Source: Echiichthys vipera (taxonomy: Eukaryota > Chordata > Actinopteri > Perciformes > Trachinidae). From it: a DNA stretch of 64,000 nt. Below the pieces are notes generated by a model, which was not told the DNA's origin, ran no database searches, and saw only the letters and a list, made by a program, of their open reading frames with translations. Numbering within the stretch: the stretch's first letter is position 1; each line of letters starts with the position of its first letter. The stretch lies in assembly GCA_963691815.1 (NCBI GenBank), contig OY829662.1, forward strand, positions 5,302,424-5,366,423, written 5' to 3'. Positions 53,220 through 64,000 of this stretch are shown one piece after another. Both the position numbers and the translations under genes were made by a program.

Positions 53220-53467
53220 ATATGACGGGCCCGGACGGGAAACGGGCGCGGACGGCGTACACCCGCTACCAGACTCTCGAGCTGGAGAAGGAGTTCCACT
53301 TCAACCGGTACCTCACGCGGCGGCGACGTATCGAGATCGCGCACGCGCTCTGCCTCACGGAGAGGCAGATCAAGATTTGGTTTCAGAACCGGAGGATGAA
53401 GTGGAAGAAGGACAACAAACTGAAAAGCATGAGCCTCGCAACAGCCGGCAGCGCCTTCCAACCCTAG
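53220..53467 (+). CDS. hoxb5a: Hoxb5a exon 2: homeodomain and short tail
   Basis: Completes hoxb5a. The split codon gives Asp236, then MTGPD leads to the homeodomain (242-301), GKRARTAYTRYQTL through KIWFQNRRMKWKKDN; the Ala at homeodomain position 4 and AYTRYQ are typical of group 5. The 16-residue tail KLKSMSLATAGSAFQP is the conserved HOXB5 C-terminus. Stop TAG at 53465-53467. Confidence 0.98.
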
Positions 53468-53905
53468 AAATTAACCCATTAAGTAAGACATCCACACGTC
53501 CATCTAGTTGGAAAGGTAACGGTGTACAGGCTTCCCCAGGAGCGAAGCAGAAAGGAGACAAAACAGTCAAAAAAAGAGAGAAAGAAAACTTGAATAAAAA
53601 CATCAGAAGAAGCCAGCAGAAATGGAGCAAAAGAAGACGATGATGAAGAAACGTGTAAAAAAAAACTATTCCAAATCTAGATTTTAAAACACACACACAC
53701 ACAGTACTGTACAGCGGCGCAGCACTTTTTATTTGTTCGGCATGTTGGTCTTTGGTGTTTTAGAGCAACGTAAAAAAAAAATGAAAATAATGACTGTGGT
53801 ACTTGCTCTTGTACAAAAACAAAAACGTAGTGTTCCTGTATGTTGTCGTCGTTTTTAAAATGTGTCCGGAGCAGAGGAGCCGACTTAAGGAAAGGATGAA
53901 TAATG

Positions 53906-53953
53906 CTACCTAACAAATTCTATTTACGTCCTACCTTACAACCTTGCTACCTA
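53906..53953 (+). promoter_or_regulatory. hoxb5a: Two CTACCTA miR-196 7-mer-A1 type sites
   Basis: CTACCTA at 53906-53912 and 53947-53953, each preceded by G, which can pair as G:U with miRNA base 8. These are weaker than the hoxb8a and hoxb6a sites. Confidence 0.4.
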
Positions 53954-54161
53954 CCTGTTGTTTAATGTCTGAATAGCGTTTTGTGTGTTAAGTGGAGGAT
54001 GTTTTATAATTGACAAAGTGCTTTCTAGAGATGCTAGCATGTGAGCTCTTATTGTAAGTTGTTTACAGCCAATAACGTGTGTATAGCCTAGAGTCCCCCC
54101 CTTCTCTCTTACTCTCTCTGTTGCCATTCAGAACTGCACCTATTTTATTTAGGAAGCAGTG

Positions 54162-54524
<363 letters not shown>

Positions 54525-54659
54525 CGTGCGTCATCGTGTGTGTGCGTGTGAGTGTGTGAATGTAAAAGAAATGGCTACCGTCCTGTAAGGCCTGTAAGCT
54601 TTCTGCCAATGAGCTTTTTGTATTTGTTTGTAACTTGGAGTAAAAAAAACAACAACAAC

Positions 54660-54665
54660 AATAAA
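54660..54665 (+). terminator. hoxb5a: hoxb5a poly(A) signal (candidate)
   Basis: AATAAA after an ACA-repeat, about 1.2 kb after the stop codon. An earlier non-canonical site is possible. Confidence 0.4.
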
Positions 54666-55700
54666 GTTCCCCGTACTCATGAAAACCAGACAGACTCAAC
54701 CAGCTGCTCGTGTAACAAACTGCCGCACAAATGGCTTAGCTGGGGTTGAAGAGCATGACATTTACACGAGCCAAGGGTTTTAGAAGTCTTCAGCTTCTGC
54801 TGGAGCGGCGTCCTCGGAAACTGGAATATTTGCGGTAGTTGCCGGTTATTGTGAATAATATATTCCATCTGCAAATCAGCAATCTTTTGCCAAACGCTGA
54901 GGTCGATGTGTCACATTGTAACGTTTATCTGACTGAGAGGAGTCCGGGGTAGTGTGGTTGGTTCGGATTCAGTCATATTTGGGTCTGAACTAATTGCCCG
55001 AAAAGCTCCAGTCCAGGTCTTGCAGAACAAATCACTTTCTTATACCGTATACTTCTGTGCATTTTCATTTGTCCACCACTTTCTATATATTCGTGTGCAC
55101 ATGTGTGAGCCTGCTCTAATCAAAATAGAGTCAACAACTTTCAGTATTTTTCAGATCTACTAAATGATTTGAACTTGGAAACCGAAGTCCATCATGCGTA
55201 AAAACGCATCACCAAACACCAGTCCAGAAGCCTGCAGTCGGTTTCCCAGGCCACATTTTTAACCCCTCACCAGCATCAGGGCGTCGTGCTCACCAATCAC
55301 TAAACAAGCTGCGTAAAACTCACACAGAACAGACGCACAGGCCAATTTTCATCTCCACTGACCAAGTCTGACAAGACAACAAACTACCAGCGGTGGACAA
55401 ATTGGTCACTTTTCTCTAAACGATCTCCCTTTCCGTCCTAACGGAGGCCACTCCCGGTCAAATTAGGTTACCCTCTACCGATTTCCAACTGTAAACAACT
55501 GAACTTTTAAACTCACCGACTGATGCTTCAGCTTCTCTGTTCATACACAGCCCTATTTGTGAGCTGATGGTGGGGAGGGGGGGTAGGGGCGAGGTCCTGC
55601 TCCGAGCCTCATCTGGACACAACCGCTATCTCCTGCCTCGTCTGTGTGTGTATGTGTGTCGAGATGTTTTTTTTAAGATAACCTCCTTCTGCTTTGGGCC
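54666..55700. other. hoxb5a-hoxb4a spacer, first part
   Basis: Unique non-coding sequence with no supported gene. Confidence 0.5.
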
Positions 55701-55702
55701 AA

Positions 55703-56126
55703 ACTATAAAAAGGAGTAGCTTTGACATTTACATGTCAAACGGATGAGGGTTTTTATTTCCAAGTTGGATCGTAAAGATCAGGCCTGGCCTCAGACTGAT
55801 ACCTCTCACTGGCTCTCCTCTGGTCACGTGGGGTCCATAAAGTTAGTTTTATGGTTTTGGGGAGTTGACAATGTACTATATATTTCACATTCTAGAAAGC
55901 AAGTGACGGTTTAACGGCTTCGCGGGGATCCTAAAGGGGTCAGTAAAGCAGAGACAGAGCGGGAGGGTGGGTGGTGTGTTTATGTGTGCGAGAGAGAGAG
56001 AGAGAGCAGGCCACTACTACCGGCCGCTACTACTTCTCCGGTTCACACGTCGAGCCCGGCGAGCTCCGCTCTGTGCCGCTCAGGACGCTGGGACAACCCG
56101 GTGGAGAGAAAGAGCCAGGACGCACA
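55703..56126 (+). promoter_or_regulatory. Candidate TATA promoter and non-coding first exon
   Basis: CTATAAAAAGG (about 55704-55714) is followed by the perfect palindrome TTTGACATTTACATGTCAAA (55721-55740; TGACA is a Meis/Pbx half-site), a facing CCATAAA/TTTATGG pair (55835-55841, 55848-55854), a CpG-richer stretch (56010-56110) and a consensus donor GTAAGT at 56127. In zebrafish and mouse, hoxb3/hoxb4 transcripts and the mir-10 host start in the hoxb5-hoxb4 interval, so this could be such a distal promoter. That role is inference. Confidence 0.4.
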
Positions 56127-56790
56127 GTAAGTAGTGTTTGAAGACTGACTGTGAGTTTGAGTCGTATAGAGTTGGGAGGGGGTGGGAGGTGGCAATAGGA
56201 GAGAGAGCTGTGTAATTACCATGTCACTCACTCACTCTGTAGTGCTGCTGGATTAGCGCGCTCGCTGAGTGCCATGGAAGCTCCGGGAGAGCCCCGAGAT
56301 TGTTATGGCTGCTCCGGACCGTGCGACGGTGGTGGCGTCACATATGGAGTGAAAGGCTGCATGTGTGCAACCTTGTTGGGGTGTACCTTTGTGTAGCCCC
56401 GCATTATATGAGTAGATGCGGTTTGGTGCGTGCGTAATGGTGGCGCACAGGCACACAGAAGTGAAGAAGTGCTCAGTTTGGAGATGTCACTGTTGTCAAA
56501 TACAGATTGGTTTACATCAACACTGTCGTTGTTTTTCCGCGTGTGTCTGTATGTGTGTCTATACCAATACATGGAAAAGGAAAATGCCAAAGTGCTTATG
56601 GCGTTAAGACTGCATTACGACTACAATTAGGTTCCACCACGAGGTTCTTCTTTCTTAAATTCTAATATGGTTTGTTGGAGTGACTTGCCTTCACAATGCC
56701 GTCAGTGAAAGGCTGAGGAACTGACCCAGAGCAGCAGATGTAGTTGTCGTTGTTTACGTGGATTTTTGAATGTTAAAAACTGGCTGATTT

Positions 56791-56795
<5 letters not shown>
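56127..56795. other. hoxb5a-hoxb4a spacer
   Basis: Unique non-coding sequence; no gene supported. Confidence 0.5.
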
Positions 56796-56849
<54 letters not shown>

Positions 56850-56887
56850 CTCGCTCTCGCTCTCTCTCTCTGTCTCTTTCTCTCTCC
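56796..56887. repeat. (CT)n microsatellite, interrupted
   Basis: About 90 bases of CT with GC interruptions. Confidence 0.95.
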
Positions 56888-57065
56888 CTTTCAGTCTAAT
56901 ACACAGGGAAATATGGCAATAATTTTCTGAAACGAATTCACATTTCCTCCCTGATGGTTTTTATTGCAACATTTTTTGAGAGGAAACGTCTCACATTGGC
57001 GTAGTACGTTTGTTTTGTCACTTTTACGCACGGCCACTGTGTGCGTAAAAATGGTTTCAATAAAG

Positions 57066-57083
57066 GAGAGAGAGAGAGAGAGT

Positions 57084-57155
<72 letters not shown>

Positions 57156-57318
57156 GTAGTAATATGCGTCCTTGGGTACAAGAAAATCTCTGTCCGTTTC
57201 CCGCCCTTGTATTTTCCAGGCAGGATGGGTGTGAGTGAAATAGCCTTGTGGATACAAACATTCCCAAGACTCGCCATCAGAGTTCTTCCAGGTTATTTTA
57301 CACCAGAGCTTAGGCCAC

Positions 57319-57373
<55 letters not shown>
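57066..57373. repeat. (GA)n and two (CA)n tracts
   Basis: Short GA tract (57066-57082), CA tract 57085-57152, 165 bases of unique sequence, then CA tract 57319-57373. Confidence 0.95.
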
Positions 57374-57375
<2 letters not shown>

Positions 57376-60185
57376 GTATATGTGCCTAACTCAAGCTCGT
57401 TTTGTTGGAGACATACTTGTAAATCAAATCAAACTACTTCCAGACGCCAGCGCACGTTTCAACAACAAAAACATTCAATCTTAACCAAGTCTCAAACAAT
57501 CTCATGGGTAAAGTGTGGCTATTTGGCTTTCTTAAGGGGCTTTTAGATCAAGTGCTACTGACATTTTGTATCTGCGAAGCCCATCAGACCTCTCAACTGA
57601 ACCAAATATTAGTCAAATCGTTTATTACAGCATGGGGTGCGTTAGAAAACGCACTGACGACTAAATAATATTCACTGGAATAAATAAAACAGCCGCGAAA
57701 CCAAAACACTTAGCCGAAAACCAGTCACATTTGGTTAATCCTGAATTAAACCGCGTGGCACAAAACCCTCCTGGATGACACTAAAACTTATCCTCTGGAT
57801 AACACCCACCCAACTCTTCATTGATCGTACTCTTTATATGTTAACATCATGGCGGATTCCTTGTATGTGAAGGGAATAAAACTCATCCTGATTGGGAAAA
57901 CCTTCAGCATCCAAGTCCGATTTAACAACCGAATACACGTTTAGACAATATGAATGAAAGCAGGCTGATTGAACAGCTTTAAATATTAATGGTAGTGGTA
58001 CTAATGAGGCCTCTTGACTCCAAAACTCTCCATTGGAACAAGCTAATGCACTTCCATGATGCAACGATTAAACTATGTAGCAAAACTACCCAACCCATTA
58101 GGGAAATGAACGTGTTTGTGTCTCTAATATTGAAGTGCATATGAAGAATGTGACACCTAATGTATCCTTATTCAAATCAACAGTGATACAATTCGTTAAA
58201 GCTTTAGACACAAACGCATCACCGATATTGGTCGATCACGCCGCACCTTCATGTGAGGTTATGAAACAGTAATGAACCGACACAGTCTGCGAGGATAAAA
58301 AGGGGAGACGGCGGAGGTGTTAACAGTACAGTGTCTGACTGTTCCCACTGACCCTCCTTCTATATCTTTATTAGTTCGCCACAGTATTTCCCTCTGATGT
58401 CTGAAGCGGGTCTCGAGCTGTCAAACAGCCCGGCTACCAGTCACGCGGCGCCGTGCTCTCCTCGCGCACGCTCGGTTCTTATTGCTTAGATCCATCATGT
58501 AAATTGTTTAATGTCTCGTGTCACGGCGGACGCTCACATTTCGGTGGAGCAGAGTTTCAAACTTTTTTTTTTTTTTTTTTTAACATTCAGTCACTGAGGC
58601 GTCACGTTAGTTATCAGCCAATCCCTGGTGTTAAGAGCGTGCATGACATTTAAAAATAAGACAATTAAACTTATAGTTCTCATGGTGTTAAGGCCAACAT
58701 GGCGCCCAGAACAGGCCGACAAATACGAAGTATAAGAGGAGGATGCTTCCAAACACTGACATACAACCTTATAGGTAGCGTAATTTTGCTTATAAAAAAA
58801 GAATTATGCTTATTATGATGATTAATATTGTCGAATTTACAGAAAATATTCTATTCAAACGTGTAAACTGCATCCGCTAAGGGCTGATGGAGGCCGTGAG
58901 ATGCGGTTAACAGCTCCATTAAGTGCGTTTTTTCATCAAAATGTAGATTAAAGTGTGTATGAGGATTTTACTGTTAGAATATGAACATTTTTTTCTATTT
59001 CAATAACTTCCCCCCTAATTTCTATTACCCTATATTTACACTTCATTTATTTCATTTCATTTCTTTTTTTTTCTATCGACATTATTTGACTCTCTCAACT
59101 GAAATGTCCTTTGTGTCTTTGTGAGTTGTTTTTTTTTACAGTGGCATAGTGTAAGTGGCCGTGAGCTAAACATGTTCTTACAGTATTTATGTAGAGTACT
59201 TCACGTATGATTGTATCTTTCCTCGCCGCGACCACACAGTTAATCCTGTGTCCTCTGCACCCCCGCTAATAAGAGAGGAGGATTCAGCTCTCGGAAGTAC
59301 CTCTCCGCTCTCAAACTCTCATTTATTATGTTCACTTTACACACGAAGCCGGCCTGCCCCAATGCATTTTCAGTCTGGGGATTCCTGGCGCTGCCCTTCG
59401 CCTTTACAATGATTTTTCACAAACTTCACACGAATGTTATTCGGTGTCACGCTCGGGATACCATAAATTATTCAGACTCCAGCGGAGAAAACAAGAAAGG
59501 CTAAAAGGAAGACCTTCTGTTTTTCCAAAGTTGTATCTGCTAAATAATGGAATAAAAGGTGAATTTCATTACAACATATGTCACCGCACATTTGACATTC
59601 TTTAATTCGAATTAGCTTTAATGAAAACAGAAAAAAGTTCATTTTCAAGTTGTATTACTTTTATGGGGTATTTGCTTATGATATTATCATATGCGCTAGG
59701 CTATAGTTTACATGGGCTATTAAACATCATTTGCCCGTAATATCAGCCAGACTGGATTTCTGCTCCCAAAACTAGTTTGTATTATGTTACAAACCCACAA
59801 ACTTTTATTATCCCATAGTTTGATCTCTTGTCTCGTGAACAAAAACTATAACCTAAATAGTATTAATAATAAAAATATTATAGGAGTCCAGAACATATTG
59901 TATGCATGTGTCTAGCCTCTGTTACGCAGCCAGCCTCTCTTCCAGCACGACAAAAAATGATTTTTTTTGTAGCTATATCCGGTGTGAGATAACGGTTCAT
60001 ACCCCCTAGCCCATACCCCACACATGCGTCTGTGTGTCGGGAGCGGCCTGGGTCCTTGAGGAAGTTTCAGTTCAGTAAACAGGAAGACGAAAAAAAACTC
60101 CACATTTCATTTTTCATCAACTTCCTCCTTTTAATGATGATACAGGAACCCCCCACTAGTACCAGCAAACCCCCTCTCCCCACCA
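57374..60185. other. hoxb5a-hoxb4a spacer
   Basis: Nearly 3 kb of unique sequence with no supported gene; a T-run at 58562-58581. This microsatellite-poor stretch is a reasonable place to look for conserved non-coding elements. Confidence 0.5.
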
Positions 60186-60298
<113 letters not shown>

Positions 60299-60661
60299 CA
60301 GAGAAACGGGACATGACACGCGTGATACAAATGTAGTTCCTTTTCTTGTTGGGATAAGTGAGAGAGAGGCTGTGACATGGGACCATGGGAAGGTGCAGCG
60401 GCGGCTGTGTATGGGCTCCTTTGTCTTTACTGTGTGTGTCATCTGTTTCCCGTTTATGTACACAGGGCAGCTCCAGCCTGCAGAGCCGCTTCTCCTCGCT
60501 ATTATGTGCATTATGTGTATTATGTGTACGGGCTTGCTGCTCCTTTGAACCTGTCCAGGCTGTCAGAAGGCGCTGAGTTTGGCTTTACAGTCTGTGTGTT
60601 GGTGATGATGAGTGGGGTGAGTAACTAATGCGACTGGCCCTTTTTTCACTACATTGCAAAG

Positions 60662-60676
60662 GTGTGTTTGTCTGTG

Positions 60677-60733
<57 letters not shown>
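60662..60733. repeat. (GT)n(GA)n microsatellite
   Basis: GT then GA, about 70 bases. Confidence 0.9.
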
Positions 60734-61037
60734 CTCGAGGGTTTTGTATTGGAGTCAGTGGGGTGTGTTTTGTTGTGTTTGGTGGGTTTATTGGCAGGGC
60801 ACGAGAGAGGAGGTGGATGACCCGGGCATGGGGAGGTCCTGCGTGTGTTTCACACAAACCAGTGGCGTGTAACACTCGCGGTGTTTTTATTTGAGTATTT
60901 GAGGCGATTTCGTTCAATTCCAGCTACTTGCTGCGTATTTATATTCACAAAAAAGTCAATTCTGGAGCTAAAGGTGGGGATATTGTCAAACAAGTCTATT
61001 TATAAAAACAGATAACCTGTCCTCTGTAATCTTTTTT

Positions 61038-61045
<8 letters not shown>

Positions 61046-61122
<77 letters not shown>
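61046..61122. repeat. (CA)n microsatellite
   Basis: About 76 bases of CA. Confidence 0.95.
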
Positions 61123-61125
<3 letters not shown>

Positions 61126-61267
61126 TGAACTATTTTCCTTTATTCCCGTCGCAGCATCTCCTGTGATTGCTTTACGTTTAAATCGGCATTTGCGAGGCCC
61201 ATAATGTCTTCTGCATACTGATAGGGGTGAACCGCGCGGCCACGGCTCATGCATAATGCACGAGTAG

Positions 61268-61284
61268 GAGTCACCGCGAGGTCA
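61268..61284 (+). promoter_or_regulatory. Near-perfect DR5 retinoic acid response element
   Basis: GAGTCA, five-base spacer CCGCG, AGGTCA (61279-61284). One mismatch to RGKTCA in the first half-site. A related GGGTGAACCGCG lies 40 bases upstream (about 61225-61236). It falls in the hoxb5a-hoxb4a interval, where the mouse DE-RARE lies. Confidence 0.45.
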
Positions 61285-63348
61285 GCAGACAGGCTCGAGC
61301 CGCGCACGTCACCAGGAGACTATCACGCAGGCGCAGGGGGATTGAAGAGCGCTCCTTCTACCCCCCATGGCAGGTCTCTCTGTGTGTGTTTGTTCGTTTA
61401 CTTCAACAACAGGGGAAAGGAATTAACAACTGGCCGCTTTTATTTATCTGACAGTGTGTGTTCCCCGTTTCCGGGTCAGAAGGAGGGATGTTTACTTCAG
61501 TCAAACTCAAAACTTCCACAATTTATATCAGGCTGGCTGCTAAACACACAGCGGTAACCCGACGGTTCCACCAAGCCAACCACCAAAAACCATGCTGCTA
61601 AGCGCACGATTAATTATAATACAGCATTACACATAAGACATACACACATATATTTAAGTCAATTATTCAGTGCGATTTTTCTGTCACACAAGTAAATTGA
61701 ACTGCAACGACTGACCACCGTCTCACCGTTAAAGGCTCGAAATGAAAGCTCGAGTTTTATTTGAAGTGTTTGCAGTCAATACAATCCTCTATCGGTGCCG
61801 CTCCGTGAGAATGAATTCAGCCAGAATAGCCTTTGTTTGCTTTGGCAATGGGTTATGACAAGCCGATAACCTTGCAAATATTTAAAGTTGCACAGGTCAT
61901 GGGTGGGTATTGTGTTTATTTGTTCAGGTTATGCCATGTTCCGTGTGTGCTCGGGCAGCACACTCTCACAGATAGACCATTGGATGTTGACAGATGAAAA
62001 ATAATCTAATCTCTAAATAATCAAAATCAAATGAAGGATAGGCCTATAATTAACTATTATTAACTGTTATTATCATTAATATTATTATTAAGGCAACATG
62101 CACGTTAACCCAGTGTTGTGAATTTAAACAAGTTCCTAGTCTATCAAGGCCCCACTACCATTTAAGGTATGCTACTACTTTATCAATACAACTTTATTCT
62201 AGTGTTAATAATAATAATAAATAACAAATTCATAACAACAATAATAATAAAAAATATTAATAATAAAAGCAAAATATAATTAACTTAAAACAGCTTGAAA
62301 CATGAGTATTATTATCATTATTATAATTATTGTTGTTGTTATTGTTGTTATAAGTATTATTATAGGCTACAGTTTATCAGTTTATGGTCAATGACACGGT
62401 GATATAAAGTAGTATTCGTTCAGGAGTTCACAGACAACATAAAAACATACACCCACGAAAGACTCACATACAAAAATATTTAAATCAAACAACAAAATCC
62501 ACGAATAAATAAGCACAGGTGTGTAAAACTGAATTCAAACTAACGAGAGTCCAATCGTTTGTTTTACAGTGATATTTAAAAATATTTCTATAATAATGAT
62601 AAAAAAAAAGAGTGTGTGTCGTTTCCATAGCAGCACGTGAGACACTGTAAGCAGTAAAGCACCTATGTCCCAGAAGTCCCCTGTTTTTTTCCACCACACA
62701 AAAGAAAGAATGCCTTTGAGCCTCTCCACTATGCCGCTTTATTTGACTGCATGGTTCGTGGTGTGCCAGAGGATTATATTTTTTTCCCGGAGAATGCAGC
62801 TCCTTCGCGCCGCCACCAGAGCCCGCTTCAGACCAGCGAGAACCAGCCCGAGCGCCCCCCGCGAGTCCCCACCCTCCCTACCTCCCTACCTCCCTCCCTC
62901 CCTCCCAGCTGCACGCGCCCCAGTCCTTTTGAATCCTAACCGACGATAACCTGCAACAACCCCCCGTCTCTACCTCGCTGTTAAAATACACAACTGTCAG
63001 AACTGTCGCCGTCTTCTGCAGCTGATTAATGGCGAGTGTTGGATGTCTTTGGGTGTAAAGCACAGAGAGGAAGAGAAAATACCATCCTAAGGAGGCGCTG
63101 TCGATTAATGTCTGCCTCCTTTAGGCTGTGCGTCTTTACGGCTGGTGTTAGCCGGAGGGGAGGGCAAACAACCCAGAGGAAAAAGCAACTCGGGCTCGGT
63201 CCAAACACTGACCGGTTTCCAACCCAGCAAGTGAATTAAGACCTAGCCTTCACTGTCGCTGTTCCCCTCCTTCTTATCTCCTTCTGTCTTCCTGCCCGAG
63301 GCAACAGCCCGGCTGGATGTCCACGCTAATAGTCAGCCAAAAGCAGAA
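61285..63348. other. hoxb5a-hoxb4a spacer
   Basis: No gene supported. Includes AT-rich low-complexity sequence (62040-62360) and a GC-rich stretch (62800-62945) ending in CCCT-type repeats. Confidence 0.5.
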
Positions 63349-63378
63349 GGTTCACGGAGTTGAAGGGTCAAAAGTTCA
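63349..63378 (+). promoter_or_regulatory. DR2 retinoic acid response element with extra half-sites
   Basis: GGGTCA (63365-63370), AA, AGTTCA (63373-63378) is an exact DR2 of RGKTCA half-sites. GGTTCA (63349-63354) and AGTTGA (63358-63363) lie immediately upstream in the same orientation. Confidence 0.45.
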
Positions 63379-64000
63379 CCGTCGTGCGTGAGTTCCGCCC
63401 TCGCCTCTCCTCACTCACTCGACTCCAGACCAATTGCTGTATGTCAAAGGCAAAACAGGGGGGAGAGAGGGAGAGAGGGAGGGAGGGAGTAAGAGGAGCA
63501 GAGGTAGGGAGAGGGTACAGATGAGAGAAATGATAGCAGGAGGCAAAGGAGAGGTGAAGGCCTGACCTTCCCTTCCCCGGTAACAAAAGCAAAGCTCCTC
63601 CCGCCGCCGCAGTGTACAGAGAGAGAGATGAAGGGAGAAGAAAGACAGGAAAAATGGAGGGGTTGAAGGTGGCGGAAGGTATTCGGTGACATGGAGGTGG
63701 GTGGGTGGGTGTTGGGGGGGGGGGGGGGGGGGGTGCAGGTGTTTGGCTACACATTGTGTTCACACCAGCTAACATTTGTATTTCATACCAGTCACTTTCT
63801 TTTTTTCAAAGATTAGCACAGTCTGAGATTTTGGCCTGATGTGAAGGGGGGAAAAGAAGTAACAGGCCTATTAACTTTAATATTAAATACAAATGTGCCA
63901 CAAGTTGCTGAAACTAGACATGGTCCTGTAAAAAAAAAAAGAATACAAATGTATAAAAATTCAAATAAACTTCAATCTGAGTTAATATATTTTATTAGCA
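63379..64000. other. hoxb5a-hoxb4a spacer to window end
   Basis: Purine-rich sequence with GA/GGGA patches, a run of 20 G (63714-63733) and AT-rich sequence to the end. No gene supported. Confidence 0.5.
63714..63733. repeat. 20-base poly-G run
   Basis: Preceded by GGTGGGTGGGTGGGT, making the whole block a strong G-quadruplex candidate. Confidence 0.9.

Noticed and set aside
62417..62430. CGTTCA-GG-AGTTCA, a DR2-like element
   Set aside because: First half-site mismatched and in AT-rich low-complexity surroundings.

Overview
The window is a stretch of a teleost fish HoxB-a cluster, probably from a percomorph. It holds four complete two-exon Hox genes, all on the plus strand and in the expected order: hoxb8a (5788-12530), hoxb7a (16648-23255), hoxb6a (42656-45558) and hoxb5a (51083-53467). 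Each has an N-terminal MSSxxF/AN motif, a YPWM-type hexapeptide just before the exon 1 donor, a phase-1 intron, and a second exon carrying the homeodomain. Identity rests on paralog-specific signatures. Linkage of groups 8-7-6-5 with HOXB-type residues points to HoxB-a, because the teleost HoxB-b cluster lacks a group 7 gene. hoxb9a should lie to the left and hoxb4a/mir-10c to the right; neither is visible here.

Layout. 1-5787: 5' flank of hoxb8a, rich in (CA)n/(GA)n, with a CCAAT plus octamer element. 5788-12530: hoxb8a with a 5.9 kb microsatellite-filled intron. 12531-16647: hoxb8a 3'UTR with the classic near-perfect miR-196 site, then spacer with a degenerate teleost repeat. 16648-23255: hoxb7a, whose exon 1 is strongly diverged. 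23256-42655: an unusually long 19.4 kb hoxb7a-hoxb6a interval with a 1.8 kb TAACA-type pentanucleotide array, a 0.6 kb AGT array, two perfect DR5 retinoic acid response element (RARE) matches, a Cdx-site cluster and a CpG-rich promoter-like block. 42656-46512: hoxb6a, with two miR-196 8-mer seed sites in its 3'UTR. 46513-51082: spacer and hoxb5a promoter. 51083-54665: hoxb5a. 54666-64000: start of the hoxb5a-hoxb4a interval, with a TATA/GTAAGT promoter-like block and RARE-like repeats.

How it works together. The four proteins are DNA-binding transcription factors that use the hexapeptide to contact Pbx and the homeodomain to bind TAAT-type sites, patterning the trunk neural tube and mesoderm. 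The cis signals I can see (RARE-type direct repeats, TTTATGG/CATAAA Cdx-type sites, CGTAAA-core sites and miR-196 target sites) match the known logic of HoxB regulation by retinoic acid, Cdx, other Hox proteins and miR-196.

Most long open frames here are artefacts of (CA)n, (GA)n, (TAACA)n and (AGT)n arrays. By eye, simple repeats cover about a tenth of the window, which is high for a Hox cluster. No tRNA, rRNA, CRISPR array, intact transposon or further protein gene was found. All motif searches were done by eye, so counts are minima.
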